From Jiangella asiatica (GTDB lineage: Bacteria > Actinomycetota > Actinomycetes > Jiangellales > Jiangellaceae), in contig NZ_SMKZ01000013.1 of the NCBI RefSeq assembly GCF_004349065.1, positions 62,001 through 126,000 of the forward strand: 64,000 bases of DNA, given 5' to 3'. Positions 52,600 to 61,975 of this stretch are shown here, piece after piece (the first letter of the stretch is position 1; each line of letters starts with the position of its first letter). Made by a program: the position numbers and the translations under genes. The notes under the pieces are model-generated. The model was given only the letters and a program-made list of their open reading frames with translations. It searched no databases and was not told the origin of the DNA.

Positions 52600-53969
52600 T
52601 GTCTGATTAACGGTGGATCCGGTCTTGGCATCGGCTAGTTTCCGGTTGGTGTGATGCGGCCTTCGAACGTGATCGCGAACGCGTTGAGGGCCGGTTTCCA
52701 CCTCATGGCTCATCGTGCCCGGCCTGGGCCGGTCGGGTCCAGCGACCGGGTCACCAGGTAGAGGCATTTCAGGGCGGCCTGTTCGGTGGGGAAGTGTCCG
52801 CGGGCGCGGATCGCGCGTCGGTAGCGGGAGTTGATCGACTCGATCGCGTTGGTCGAGCAGATCACCCGCCGGATCTCCTGGTCGTAGTCCAGGAACGGAA
52901 CGAACTCCGACCAGGCGTTCTCCCACAACCGCACGATGGCCGGGTACTGCTGCCCCCAGTTGGCGGCGAACTCGTTCCAGCGTTCCTTGGCCGCGGCCTC
53001 CGAAGGTGCGGTGTAGACCGGTTTGAGCTCGCGTGACATCTGGTCCCAGTACCGGCGCGACGCGTACCGGAACGTGTTGCGCAGCAGGTGGATGATGCAG
53101 GTCTGCACGATCGCGAGCTCCCACACGGTGGTGATCGCCTCGGGAAGCCCCTTCAAGCCGTCGCACACCACGATGCACACGTCCTGGGTACCGCGGTTCT
53201 TGATCTCGGTCAGCACCTGCAGCCAGAACTTCGCGCCTTCACCGCCGTCGCCGGCCCACAGCCCGAGGATGTCCCGCTCGCCGGTCACGGTGACGCCGAT
53301 GGCGACGTAGATCGGGCGGCTGGTGACCTGACCATCGCGGATCTTTACATGAATAGCGTCGATGAACATCACCGGATATACGCGTTCCAGTGGCCGGGCG
53401 CACCACTCGGTCATCTCGCCGACGACCTTGTCGGTGATCCTGGAGATCGTGTCCTTGGACACCTTTGCGCCGTAGACCTCGTCGAAGTGCGCGGCGACCT
53501 CACCAGTGGTTAGGCCTTTGGCAGTCAGCGACAACACGATCTCATCGATCCCGTTCAGACGGCGCTGCCGCTTCTTCACGATCTGCGGTTCGAACGAGGA
53601 CTCGGTGTCGCGGGGGACCTCGATCTCGACCGGCCCGATCTCGGTCAGCACCATCTTCGTGCGGGTACCGTTGCGCGAGTTCCCGCTGTCCCGCCCGGCC
53701 CGGTCGTGCTTCTCATAGCCCAAGTGCTCGCTCATCTCCGCCTCCAGAGCGGTCTCGAGCACGTTCTTCGTCAACTGGTTGAGCAGCCCGTTCGGGCCCA
53801 CCAGATCGACGCCCTGCTCCTTGGCCTGCGCCAGCAACTGCTCGGCCAGCGCTTGCTGATCCACCTGGTCCGCCACGGGCTCCAGTGTCTCGGTCAAGAT
53901 CAATCCTTCCCGCCAAGCACCCCTGCTCGGCGCGTCAGACCAAGACCAAGATCCACCGTTTTTCAGACA
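52600..53969 (-). mobile_element. IS256-family insertion sequence
   Basis: About 1370 bp. The ends are inverted repeats: TGTCTGATTAACGGTGGATC (left) and TGTCTGAAAAACGGTGGATC (right, complement), both then continuing to a GTCTTGG block. One transposase gene. The 8 bp on each side (52592-52599 and 53970-53977) do not match, so no target duplication is visible; recombination or later change at one end is likely. Confidence 0.85.
52635..53903 (-). pseudogene. IS256-family transposase with a nonsense codon
   Basis: The MULE-type transposase runs 397 residues (DDE region: FIDAIHVKIRDGQ about 170, VVCDGLKGLPEAI about 240, CSTNAIESINSRYRR about 348 with Glu) and then meets TGA at 52712-52710. The same frame continues AMRWKPALNAFAITFEGRIT to TAG at 52635, the normal family C-terminus, in which Trp (TGG) stands at the position of the TGA. 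A single-base change therefore removes the last 25 residues. The catalytic residues are intact, so activity is uncertain. Confidence 0.8.
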
Positions 53970-53970
53970 G

Positions 53971-54030
53971 TCCCGGGTTGAGCAGCCGACCCCAGTGCAC
54001 GTCCTGTGTCATCGACCAGCGTGCGAGTGT
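53971..54030 (-). pseudogene. C-terminal integrase scrap beside the IS
   Basis: On the minus strand the frame reads ARWSMTQDVHWGRLLNPG, clearly related to ARPSMTQDVYMGRRVLNPG of the integrase remnant at 40913, and the DNA of both is alignable. It stops at the IS right end. Only the region around the catalytic tyrosine is left. Confidence 0.7.
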
Positions 54031-54136
54031 CGACGGCAAGTAGCGCGGCACCAGATGCTCTCTGTGCGAGGTTTACCGCTTGCTGAAGCGGGTAGGCGGC
54101 GCGCAGAACGGGCCGTCGACTGAATTGGAGATGGGC

Positions 54137-54655
54137 ATGAGTACCTCGCACCCAAGCGCTTCCATGGAGCGTCCACAGGCTAGTCTCATCGGCCTTTACG
54201 TCGCCGTGGCCGGTGTGGTGATCTTCAACATCGCCGTGTTTTTGACCTGGGCGTCACAAGACGACGACAGCTTCAGCGGCTACGAGTCGGACAGCTTGGT
54301 GCCGTTCGTAGCCTACCTGGGGTTGGGTCTCGCGGCGGCACTGCTGTTCGCCGCCAGCAGGGCCGACCGGCGTCAGCATCGTGGCTTGTCGCTGGCTTCG
54401 ATGGCCGTCGGCATCGCGGCGACGTTGCAATGTCTGGCCTGGCTGCTCGATGTCCCCGGCGCCGCGGAACGCTCTGCCGAGCTCGACTCTGACATCGGTG
54501 TCTGGATCGGCCTGCTCGGGGCGTTGTTGTGGACAATCGGGTCCGCCGTCTTCGCCAAAGAACCCGAAGGCGACCTCGACCGGGCAGCGACGCCCACGAA
54601 ACCCGCAACGGGGTATACCGACGACCCAGGCCGCGGAACCATCGCCGGAGCATGA
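54137..54655 (+). CDS. Small integral membrane protein
   Basis: 172 residues from ATG at 54137, with GGAG 8 bp upstream (an ATG at 54131 is possible). Four predicted helices: about 17-40, 55-75, 88-108 and 125-148 (LYVAVAGVVIFNIAVFLTW, VPFVAYLGLGLAAALLF and others). Soluble Thr/Asp-rich tail. No family recognised. It stands alone between the IS and the sulfatase operon. Confidence 0.7.
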   Translation: MSTSHPSASMERPQASLIGLYVAVAGVVIFNIAVFLTWASQDDDSFSGYESDSLVPFVAYLGLGLAAALLFAASRADRRQHRGLSLASMAVGIAATLQCLAWLLDVPGAAERSAELDSDIGVWIGLLGALLWTIGSAVFAKEPEGDLDRAATPTKPATGYTDDPGRGTIAGA

Positions 54656-54875
54656 CCCCCGCACAGCAGTAAGAATCGGCCGCGTCCCGAATCGGGCACG
54701 GCCGATTCGGCCTACCATTGGCATCGCCGGCGTGCAATCGACGAGACGACCGTCGCCGTCGCGGTCGGGCGCCACCTGGCCGGTGCCGCCTCTGGGCGGA
54801 CGACCGCTGGAACTTGATCCCTCGTGTCAGGTCGCTGCTCACGCTCGGCGAGATACGCCTCCAACGCGTTCATGA
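54656..54875. other. Intergenic stretch between convergent genes
   Basis: 220 bp between the membrane-protein gene and the sulfatase stop. A minus-strand reading gives NALEAYLAER-like sequence, possibly a degraded gene tail. A short inverted pair (GGCCGATTCGG type, near 54698-54712) might be part of a terminator. Nothing else seen. Confidence 0.35.
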
Positions 54876-56405
54876 TCACGCCGGCCATCCGCCCTGCATC
54901 GGCACCCCGGCGCCGACCGGCACGTCGAACGGCAGCCCACTGGACTCGTCCCGGCAGATTCGCCGCAGCCCATCATAAAGGGCGGCGGCGACGTCGGGTC
55001 GGTGCCGCCACAGGTCATCGGTCTCGTACGGGTCGGCGACGACGTCGTACAGCTGCCCGACGGGGTTTTCCTGGCCCCAGGCCACGGAGTCGTGCGGGCG
55101 CCCGGACCCAGACGAGAACAGCGAAGTGATGGACGACTCGGAAAACCCGCCGCCGGACCCGGCCGAGAAGATCGCCTTCCACCGGCCGGACCGGACAGCG
55201 AACCGGCCGGCCAGGCTGTGGTGCACGATCGCCCGTCCGGGCGGTACCGACCCGGTTCCTGCCAGCACCGGCAGCACGTCCAGCCCATCCTCGGCCGTGT
55301 CCGTGGGCACCGGCATCCCGGCCGCCGTGAGCACCGTCGGCAGCACGTCAGTCAGACAGACCGGGTCGTCGCGGACCGTGCCGGGCGGGAACCGCCCGGG
55401 CCAGCGCGCCACGAGCGGTTCGCGGTGCCCGCCGTCCCACAGGTCGCCCTTCTGGCCGCGGTAGGGCCCGTTGGCCCGGTGCACGGCCGGGTCGCCGTCG
55501 TCGGTGAAGATCATCGGCGCACCGTTGTCGCTGGTGACGATCACGATCGTGTCGTCGGCTAGGCCTGCGTCGTCCAGGGCGGTCAGCAGCTCACCCACGG
55601 CCCAGTCCACCAGGCACACCGCGTCGGCCCGATCACCCAGACCAGACCGGCCTCGCACGAACGACGGGGGCACGCACGGCCGGTGCGGCGCGGACGGCGC
55701 CAGGTAGCACAGGAACGGCCGGTCGCGGTCCTGCTCGCGCAGCCAGAACACCGCTTCCTGCGTCAGTCGCACGTCCACCTCGTCCTCGGCGAACCCTTCG
55801 ACTTGTAACCCCGGCCGCTGTTCGGCCAGGAACGTCACCTTCTCGCGGTCGGGCACCCCGACGGTCCGATCGCCGTCCAGGAAGCAGTACGGCGGCATGT
55901 CCAGTGATCCGGCCAGCCCGAAGAACCGGTCGAAGCCCAGCACGGTGGGGCCTCCCGTGAACGGCTGCGTGTAGTCGATGTCGTGGCCGGCATCGGTCTC
56001 CATGTCGTCGTGCAGGACGGCGCCGGGCTCGAACGCGGACCGGACGGTGCCGTCACGGTGCCGCCAGCCCAGGCCTAGGTGCCACTTGCCGAAGTACCCG
56101 GTGGTGTAGCCGGCCGACTGCAGCAGCGACGCCAGTGTGGGACGCTCGGGCTCCACCAAGGGCGGCCCATGCCCCATCAGGACGAAGTTCTTCAACGGCC
56201 CGCGCCAGGCGTAGCGACCGGTCAGCAGCGCGTACCGGCTCGGCGTGCATACCGCGGACGCGGAGTGGCAGTCGGTGAGGCGCACACCCTCACGGGCCAG
56301 CCGGTCGATGTTCGGGGTGGGGATCGGCGACCCGTAGCAGCCTAGGTCGCCCCACCCCATGTCGTCGGCCAGCACGACGACGACGTTGGGTCGGCGGCCG
56401 GCCAT
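54876..56405 (-). CDS. Sulfatase (type I, formylglycine-dependent)
   Basis: 509 residues from ATG at 56405. ADDMGWGDLGCYG (about 13-25) gives the metal-binding Asp pair, SAVCTPSRYALLTGRYAWR (about 50-68) is the canonical C-x-P-S-R formylglycine motif, and FGKWHLG (about 103) and TSDNGAPM (about 285) complete the active site. No signal peptide is seen, so it acts in the cytoplasm on imported oligosaccharides. Last gene of the operon. No formylglycine-generating enzyme is encoded in the window, so maturation must rely on one elsewhere. Confidence 0.92.
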   Translation of the reverse strand: MAGRRPNVVVVLADDMGWGDLGCYGSPIPTPNIDRLAREGVRLTDCHSASAVCTPSRYALLTGRYAWRGPLKNFVLMGHGPPLVEPERPTLASLLQSAGYTTGYFGKWHLGLGWRHRDGTVRSAFEPGAVLHDDMETDAGHDIDYTQPFTGGPTVLGFDRFFGLAGSLDMPPYCFLDGDRTVGVPDREKVTFLAEQRPGLQVEGFAEDEVDVRLTQEAVFWLREQDRDRPFLCYLAPSAPHRPCVPPSFVRGRSGLGDRADAVCLVDWAVGELLTALDDAGLADDTIVIVTSDNGAPMIFTDDGDPAVHRANGPYRGQKGDLWDGGHREPLVARWPGRFPPGTVRDDPVCLTDVLPTVLTAAGMPVPTDTAEDGLDVLPVLAGTGSVPPGRAIVHHSLAGRFAVRSGRWKAIFSAGSGGGFSESSITSLFSSGSGRPHDSVAWGQENPVGQLYDVVADPYETDDLWRHRPDVAAALYDGLRRICRDESSGLPFDVPVGAGVPMQGGWPA

Positions 56406-58033
56406 CAGCAGTCCTCGGTGCGCATGATCCGCACCTCGTCGGTGGTGGCCGGGTCGATCTGCACATTTCCGTCGGCCGCCGAGGCCAGGCACACGCCGTC
56501 GATCGTCACGTCGACGACATTGATGTTGTGCACGAGGTGGGTTTGGCCGTCGGCCTGGATCCCGGTGACGACGTTCGGGTGCCGGAACGGCTTCTGCGCG
56601 GTGATGTCGCGGAAGATCACGTCGGAGATCTCACCGTAGCCCAGGGCCGGGTCGTACCACTTGTTGTTCTCGAGCGGGATGTAGAACAGCCGCCAGTTCG
56701 CGTCCTCGACCCGGATGTTCTCGAACAGGTATCCGCGCATGTGCCCACTGCCGGCGTGCCGCGACCGGAAGATGGCCTGCGGCGGGAACCGATAGTGCTC
56801 GGCGTGGATGATGTCGTTGTCGTAGACGTGGAAGTTCTCGACGTCCTCGTGGATATTCCAGCTGATATTGAACGGCCCGCCGTTCTCGAGCTGCCAGATG
56901 ACGTTGCGCCGCACGACGTTGTCGCCCCAGTGCAGTTTGACCGAGTCGTCGTTGACCTTGATGAAATTATTTTCGATCACGCCGGTGTTGCCGCCCACGA
57001 CGCCGTCGGTGCTGAACCACCAGCTCATGATCTTGAGGTTGCGCAGGGTGACGTACTGACCCAGCGCCCGGACATTGAACCGTGGGCCGTCCACGAACGT
57101 GATGCCGTCGACCAGCACGTTGGCTGAGTCAAGGATGTTGATCAAGCCCGGCTGGCTTTTGTTCTGGTCCTGGTCGCCGGTGTCAAGGAACAGCCCGGAC
57201 ACGATGCCGCGACCCTTGATGACGACGTTCTCCAGGTTTTGGCCCACGAACGCACCCTCGACCCAGGCGCCGCCGGCCAGGTACACCGTCTCGTTCGAGT
57301 GCAGCTGCACGTCGCGGCCGAGGCGGTGGATGCCGGGGCCAAAATACCGGACGTTCGGGTCGTCCGGGTCAGGCACGTCGGTCTCGGGCGGGTTGGCGAA
57401 CACCAGCATCGCGTGCTCGACCGGGTTCGTGGTGTTCGGCTCAAACTCCACCGAGACGTTCGCGGCGTCGGTCAGCACGAACCGGCAGCTGCCGTCGTGG
57501 AATCGGGTCGGGACGCGCAGGGACGAGGGCCGCACCCGGCAGCCGGTGGCGGTGTCGGACAGGTCGCGCACTTCGACGTGCACGATGCCGCTGAAAGAGA
57601 ACGAGGTCCAGGAGGTGTCGGTGCCGAGGTTGGTGTCGGGTTTGCGGGCGTCGGTCTGGTAGACGAACGATTGCTGCGCCCGGCCGAACTGGCTGACGGA
57701 CACGGCGTACCGCTGCGATGCGGCGATGCCGTCCGGCGCGGGGTAGGTGACCAGTTCCGGACGCCCCGGACGCGGTGCCTCGGTCTCGATGCGTCCGTAC
57801 GGCAGCTGCTGCCGGCGTTCGGCGACGTCTTGCACGACCAGGCGGCCGGCCGCAGTGATCTCGTCCGCCAGCCGGTCCACTTCCTCGACCGGCCCGCCGA
57901 TCGGGGTGGCGACGCCGCCGTTGTCATACCGCATGCCGGTGTAGTGCGGGGATTCGTCGTCGGCGGCCACCGTCGCCGGCGCGGCCAGGGACAGCGTCGC
58001 CGCCGTGGCGACGGCGAGTACGCGGAGCTTCAT
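56405..58033 (-). CDS. Secreted beta-helix glycosidase, GH49/GH28-like
   Basis: 542 residues with a Sec signal (1-23, LAAPATVAA). After an N-terminal beta-sandwich (about 30-200) comes a right-handed beta-helix: YFGPGIHRLGRDVQLHSNET, YLAGGAWVEGAFVGQNLENV, WWFSTDGVVGGN and NFIKVNDDSVKLHWGDN (about 335-365). The Asp pair in VNDDSVK and the Asp in STDG sit where the catalytic acids of GH49 dextranase/isopullulanase-type enzymes lie. The true substrate may be a sulfated polymer, given two sulfatases in the operon. Family assignment is from memory of the motif style. Confidence 0.7.
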   Translation of the reverse strand: MKLRVLAVATAATLSLAAPATVAADDESPHYTGMRYDNGGVATPIGGPVEEVDRLADEITAAGRLVVQDVAERRQQLPYGRIETEAPRPGRPELVTYPAPDGIAASQRYAVSVSQFGRAQQSFVYQTDARKPDTNLGTDTSWTSFSFSGIVHVEVRDLSDTATGCRVRPSSLRVPTRFHDGSCRFVLTDAANVSVEFEPNTTNPVEHAMLVFANPPETDVPDPDDPNVRYFGPGIHRLGRDVQLHSNETVYLAGGAWVEGAFVGQNLENVVIKGRGIVSGLFLDTGDQDQNKSQPGLINILDSANVLVDGITFVDGPRFNVRALGQYVTLRNLKIMSWWFSTDGVVGGNTGVIENNFIKVNDDSVKLHWGDNVVRRNVIWQLENGGPFNISWNIHEDVENFHVYDNDIIHAEHYRFPPQAIFRSRHAGSGHMRGYLFENIRVEDANWRLFYIPLENNKWYDPALGYGEISDVIFRDITAQKPFRHPNVVTGIQADGQTHLVHNINVVDVTIDGVCLASAADGNVQIDPATTDEVRIMRTEDC

Positions 58034-58054
58034 CCTTGCGACCTCCTCGATATG

Positions 58055-59677
58055 TCAGCAGGTGCGCGCGAGCCGGTCGACCAGCTGCGCTTCGTACAGC
58101 GACGCCGGGAGCAGGCCGGGCCGGTTGGAGCCCTCGATCCAGCCGGCCGGTTCGGTGAACGGGCCGATGCCGGACACGTCGCCAGTGCAGCCGATCGCGT
58201 AGTTCTGTGCCGTCGGGGGCTGCTGGACGACGATCCGGCCGGGCGCGCCGGCGGTGCAGTTCCACGCCACCGAGTTCACCGCAGCCCAGCCCTGATTGGT
58301 GCCGTAGTTGCCGCGGCACCCCAGCAGCAGTGTGACCATCGCCTCGTGCGGGTCGACGTCGCGGTGATTGTCGTAGAGCAGACCCTGGCTCCAGCCGGCG
58401 TGGCCCTCCGAGGCGTTGTGGCTGCCCTCGCCCTTGCAGCGCAGGAACACAATGCCCGACGTCTTGGAGCGGCCGAACGCGACGAAGTTGTGCCGGCCCT
58501 CGGTGGCGTGGCAGTCGGCGAACAGGATCTGCTGCGAGTACGGCCCGGCGGCGAAGTTGTAGCGCCGCGAGCCGGCCAGCCGCGAGACCGGGTCGAACGC
58601 GCGGCAGTTCTCGATGGTGGCGCGGGTTGTCTCGGTGGTGCGCACGCCCGAGAACCAGAAATGCCGGACCGTGCAGTTGCGCACCCAGGCGTCCTCGACC
58701 AGCGACAGCGCCACGCCGGCACCGGCGTGGTCCTCGTCCTGGTCCGGCTGGCCGGCGTAGCTGATGTCGATGTGCAGGTCCTCGACACCGACCTCGCGCA
58801 CCAGCCTGGCCCGATCCCACCGGTACACGTACGACGGTGACAGCTCCCGCCGGAGGGTGGCGAACAGCGGGACGTCGACGGTGACCCGCTCGCCGTCGAC
58901 CGCCTCGACGTAGCGGTTGTACAGGATCGGCTCGGCACCGACCCGCCACGGCGGCCCGCCGTGCGTGCCGCCGCCGTCGACCGCGGCCAGCCACGCCGCG
59001 GTGCACGGGTGCACGATCACGACGTTGTCGCCCGAGGTAAGGACGCCGGGCTCGGCTACCCGGAACGTTCGCTGCCCCACGCCCACGACGTCGGTGGTGA
59101 TGTCGGTGCGGGTGCCGGGGACCTGGCCGGCCCACAGCGTCGTCCCCGGTCCCCAGGTGTCCGCGCCGCCGGCCAGGATGACCGGCGGGTGGAGATGACT
59201 GGTGCCGGTGCCGCGGACGACGGTGTTCGTGGCGGGGTCGCTGCCCGATCCGGCACCGCGCAGCACCACCCCGTCGCGATTCAGCCGCAGCGTCCCGGCG
59301 ACCGGGTACTCACCGGGCTCCAGCTGCAGGGCGCCGCGGAACCCGTCTGGGCCCAGCGGCAGCCGGCCAACGGCCTCGAGCGCGGCCTGCAGGTGTCCGG
59401 TGTTGTCGCCGTCGACCGGCCCAACGGTTCGGGCCGGCGAGACGTCCGGCAGCGGCCGCTCGCCGCAGTGATAGCCGGCGTGGCCGAAGTCCGGCAGCCG
59501 ATTGCCGTCGCCGTCCCGGCGGTACACCAGCCGGCCCCGGCCGGTGACCCTGACCGGAGCGGCCTGCCAGGACGCCGAGGCGGTTGCCGCAACGTCGCCC
59601 TCGGCACCACCGGGCATCGCGGCGCCGGCCGCCACCGTGCCGCCGGCCACCAGGAACGAGCGCCGCGTGAGAGTCAC
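58055..59677 (-). CDS. Tat-exported right-handed beta-helix protein (lyase/hydrolase candidate)
   Basis: 540 residues from GTG behind GAGGGG. A twin-arginine signal TRRSFLVAGGTVAAGAA (4-20) predicts export in folded form. A pectate-lyase-like beta-helix follows, with VVLRGAGSGSDPATNTVVRG (about 132) and many turn repeats, e.g. DLHIDISYAG, WVRNCTVRHFWFSGV and ILFADCHATEGRHNFVAFGR. Such folds are used by polysaccharide lyases and hydrolases of several families; I cannot place it in one. With the neighbouring GH49-like protein it would make the extracellular attack on the polymer. Confidence 0.75.
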   Translation of the reverse strand: MTLTRRSFLVAGGTVAAGAAMPGGAEGDVAATASASWQAAPVRVTGRGRLVYRRDGDGNRLPDFGHAGYHCGERPLPDVSPARTVGPVDGDNTGHLQAALEAVGRLPLGPDGFRGALQLEPGEYPVAGTLRLNRDGVVLRGAGSGSDPATNTVVRGTGTSHLHPPVILAGGADTWGPGTTLWAGQVPGTRTDITTDVVGVGQRTFRVAEPGVLTSGDNVVIVHPCTAAWLAAVDGGGTHGGPPWRVGAEPILYNRYVEAVDGERVTVDVPLFATLRRELSPSYVYRWDRARLVREVGVEDLHIDISYAGQPDQDEDHAGAGVALSLVEDAWVRNCTVRHFWFSGVRTTETTRATIENCRAFDPVSRLAGSRRYNFAAGPYSQQILFADCHATEGRHNFVAFGRSKTSGIVFLRCKGEGSHNASEGHAGWSQGLLYDNHRDVDPHEAMVTLLLGCRGNYGTNQGWAAVNSVAWNCTAGAPGRIVVQQPPTAQNYAIGCTGDVSGIGPFTEPAGWIEGSNRPGLLPASLYEAQLVDRLARTC

Positions 59678-59687
59678 GTCCGGCCCC

Positions 59688-61097
59688 TCAGCCGAAGCGC
59701 TTCTGGTACTTGGCCTCAGGATCCCACTCGTTCAAGCCCGGACAGCCGTGCGCCGGTGCCAGCACGTAGTGGTCGTACGTCTCGACCAGCCGGTCACGCA
59801 GCAGTCGGTGATGATGCGCCACCTGCTCGGCGTACGCGGGATCGTCCACGAGGTTGGTCAGCTCGTACGGGTCCTCCTGCAGGTCGAAGAACTGCCACGG
59901 CCGGGCGCCGTGCGCGTCGCCGAGAACGGTGTACTTGTAGCGGCGGGTACGGAACGCCCGCCAGGTCTCCTCGTGGAACGGTGCGTCGGGGCGCAGCTCG
60001 GACACGAACTCCAACAGGACGCCCTCGCGTTCGAGGCGCCCGGCCGACCCGTCCATCAGGGGCGTGAGGTCCGTCCCCGGTTTGGGATCGCGGGGCGCGT
60101 GTCCGGCGAGACCCAGCAGTGTCGGGAACAGGTCCTCGGTGCAGACGGGGTCGTCGACGACGCGTCCGAGGCCGTGCGACACGATCAGCGGGATGCCCAC
60201 GGACTCCTCCCACGGCCGTTGTTTGGCCAGCAGGCCGTGGCTGCCCAGCAGCTCGCCGTGGTCGGCAGTGAGGGCGATGACGGTTTCGTCGAGCATGCCG
60301 GTCTCGGCCAGGGTGTCGACGAGCCGCCCGACGTTGTCGTCCAGGTTCTCGATCATCGCGTAGTAGACCCGCAGGTCGTCCAGCAACGACGACCCGTGTG
60401 GGCCGCGCTTGCGGTATTTGCGGTCCAGCTCGACGTTCTCGCGCAGCACGATGTCGCGGTCGCGCCAGCGCTCCAGGTACTCCTCCGGCGCGGTGAACAG
60501 CGGGTGCGGCGGCTCCACCGACAGGATGGAGGCGAACGGGCGCTCGCGGCGGGCCGGCTCGCGGATCCAATCCATGGTGAGGTCGAACAACCCGTCCGTC
60601 TGGTAGCCCTCGAGCTTGCACGGGGTGGGGTCGTCGTCGTGGAAAACATAGGTGTCGTACGGGTCGTTGCAGATGTCGAAGCCGGCGAAGCGCTGCCAGC
60701 GGCCCTGGAACGGCCGCGGCACCGCGGTGCGCGACGTCTTGACCACGGTGTGCCCCGGCAGGTGCCCGAACCCGCCGTACAGGTGCCACTTGCCGAACAT
60801 CCCGGTGTCGTAGCCGGCATCGTGGAACTCGTCGGCCAGGGTCCGCTCCGCCGGGGACATTCGCCACTCGATCGCCGGGATGGCCCGCGTGTGCGCGTAC
60901 TCGCCGGTCTGCAGGCTGAACCGGAACGGCACGCACACCGGGTACGTCGACGAAGCCGCAGCGAACCTGGTGCCGCGCGCGGCGAGCGCGTCGATGTTCG
61001 GGGTGCTGACATTCGGGTCGCCGTAGCATCCCAACGCGAACCGGCGCAGCTGGTCGGAAATGATCAGGATGACGTTCGGGCGGGCGGTACCGCTCAC
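59688..61097 (-). CDS. Sulfatase with C-x-P-F-R active-site motif
   Basis: 469 residues, GTG overlapping the permease stop (GTGA). RPNVILIISDQLRRFALGCY (6-25), the formylglycine segment PVCVPFRFSLQTGEYAH (about 49), FGKWHLYGGFGH (about 97) and TADHGELLGSHGLLAKQ (about 285) place it among type I sulfatases of the choline-sulfatase/polysaccharide-sulfatase group. The usual Ser after Pro is Phe here; the essential Cys, Pro and Arg remain. No signal peptide. Different enough from the sulfatase at 54876 to act on another sulfate position. Confidence 0.9.
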   Translation of the reverse strand: MSGTARPNVILIISDQLRRFALGCYGDPNVSTPNIDALAARGTRFAAASSTYPVCVPFRFSLQTGEYAHTRAIPAIEWRMSPAERTLADEFHDAGYDTGMFGKWHLYGGFGHLPGHTVVKTSRTAVPRPFQGRWQRFAGFDICNDPYDTYVFHDDDPTPCKLEGYQTDGLFDLTMDWIREPARRERPFASILSVEPPHPLFTAPEEYLERWRDRDIVLRENVELDRKYRKRGPHGSSLLDDLRVYYAMIENLDDNVGRLVDTLAETGMLDETVIALTADHGELLGSHGLLAKQRPWEESVGIPLIVSHGLGRVVDDPVCTEDLFPTLLGLAGHAPRDPKPGTDLTPLMDGSAGRLEREGVLLEFVSELRPDAPFHEETWRAFRTRRYKYTVLGDAHGARPWQFFDLQEDPYELTNLVDDPAYAEQVAHHHRLLRDRLVETYDHYVLAPAHGCPGLNEWDPEAKYQKRFG

Positions 61098-61975
61098 TTC
61101 ACTCCTCCAGAGGTCAGGCCGGCGACGAACCGGCGCTGCAACACCAGGAACAAGATCACGACAGGGCCGAGCATGAAGATCGCCGCGGCGCTGGTCAGCG
61201 CCAGGTCCGTGGAGAACTGGTCCTGGAAGGCCAGGAAGCTGGTCGAGATCGGCCGCAGCGCCGGGTCGTGCACGAACGTGATGGCCCAGAAGAACTCGTT
61301 CCAGGCCCACAGCCCCGCGATCAGCCCGACGGTGAGAAACCCGGGCCAGGCCAGCGGCAGCATCACTCGCATGATGATCCGCAGCTCCGACGCGCCGTCC
61401 AGCCGAGCGGCCTCCTGGTAATCCTTTGGCACCTTTATCAGGAACGAGCGCAACAGCAGTGTCGCGAACGGTGAGTCGGTGGCCCAGTAGATGATCATCA
61501 GCCCGAACAGGCTGTCGGTGAGGCCGAGGTTCGTCCACATGAAGAACAGCGGCACCAGGAACAGCTGCACCGGCAGGGCGCTGCCGAGGAACAGCCAGCC
61601 GATGACCGCGCCGCTGGCCGGCACCTCCAGATGGCTGAGTGCGTAGGCCGCCAGCCCGGCGATCACGCAGACTCCCGCCACCGTGCCCAGGCACAGGATC
61701 GCGCTGTTGCGCATGGTCGTGGCGAAGTCGCCCTGGGTCCAGGCCTGGGCGAAGTTGTCAAGACTCAGCTCCGTCGGCGGCGTCAGCGGGCTGGTCCCGA
61801 TGGACGCGTTGTCCTTCAGCGCGTTGAACACCAAAGTCACCAGTGGTCCGATCGCGAACAAGGCGAGGACCACGAGCACCAGGTAATACGGCCGGTGCGA
61901 CGGTTCGCGGCGACGCCGGCGTGGTCCGGCGTCGCCGGCCGGCGGGGCCGGACGGGTCAGCGTCGGTGCGGTCAT
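61094..61975 (-). CDS. ABC sugar permease, MalG type
   Basis: 293 residues, ATGA overlap with the permease gene upstream. Six predicted helices; EAA loop YQEAARLDGASELRIIMRVM (about 187-206). Co-translated with the sulfatase gene that follows, so transport and desulfation are tightly linked. Confidence 0.9.
   Translation of the reverse strand: MTAPTLTRPAPPAGDAGPRRRRREPSHRPYYLVLVVLALFAIGPLVTLVFNALKDNASIGTSPLTPPTELSLDNFAQAWTQGDFATTMRNSAILCLGTVAGVCVIAGLAAYALSHLEVPASGAVIGWLFLGSALPVQLFLVPLFFMWTNLGLTDSLFGLMIIYWATDSPFATLLLRSFLIKVPKDYQEAARLDGASELRIIMRVMLPLAWPGFLTVGLIAGLWAWNEFFWAITFVHDPALRPISTSFLAFQDQFSTDLALTSAAAIFMLGPVVILFLVLQRRFVAGLTSGGVK

Noticed and set aside
52592-53977. 8-bp target duplication around the IS element
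   Set aside because: TCGGGGTG on the left and GTCCCGGG on the right do not match, even when shifted by one base.
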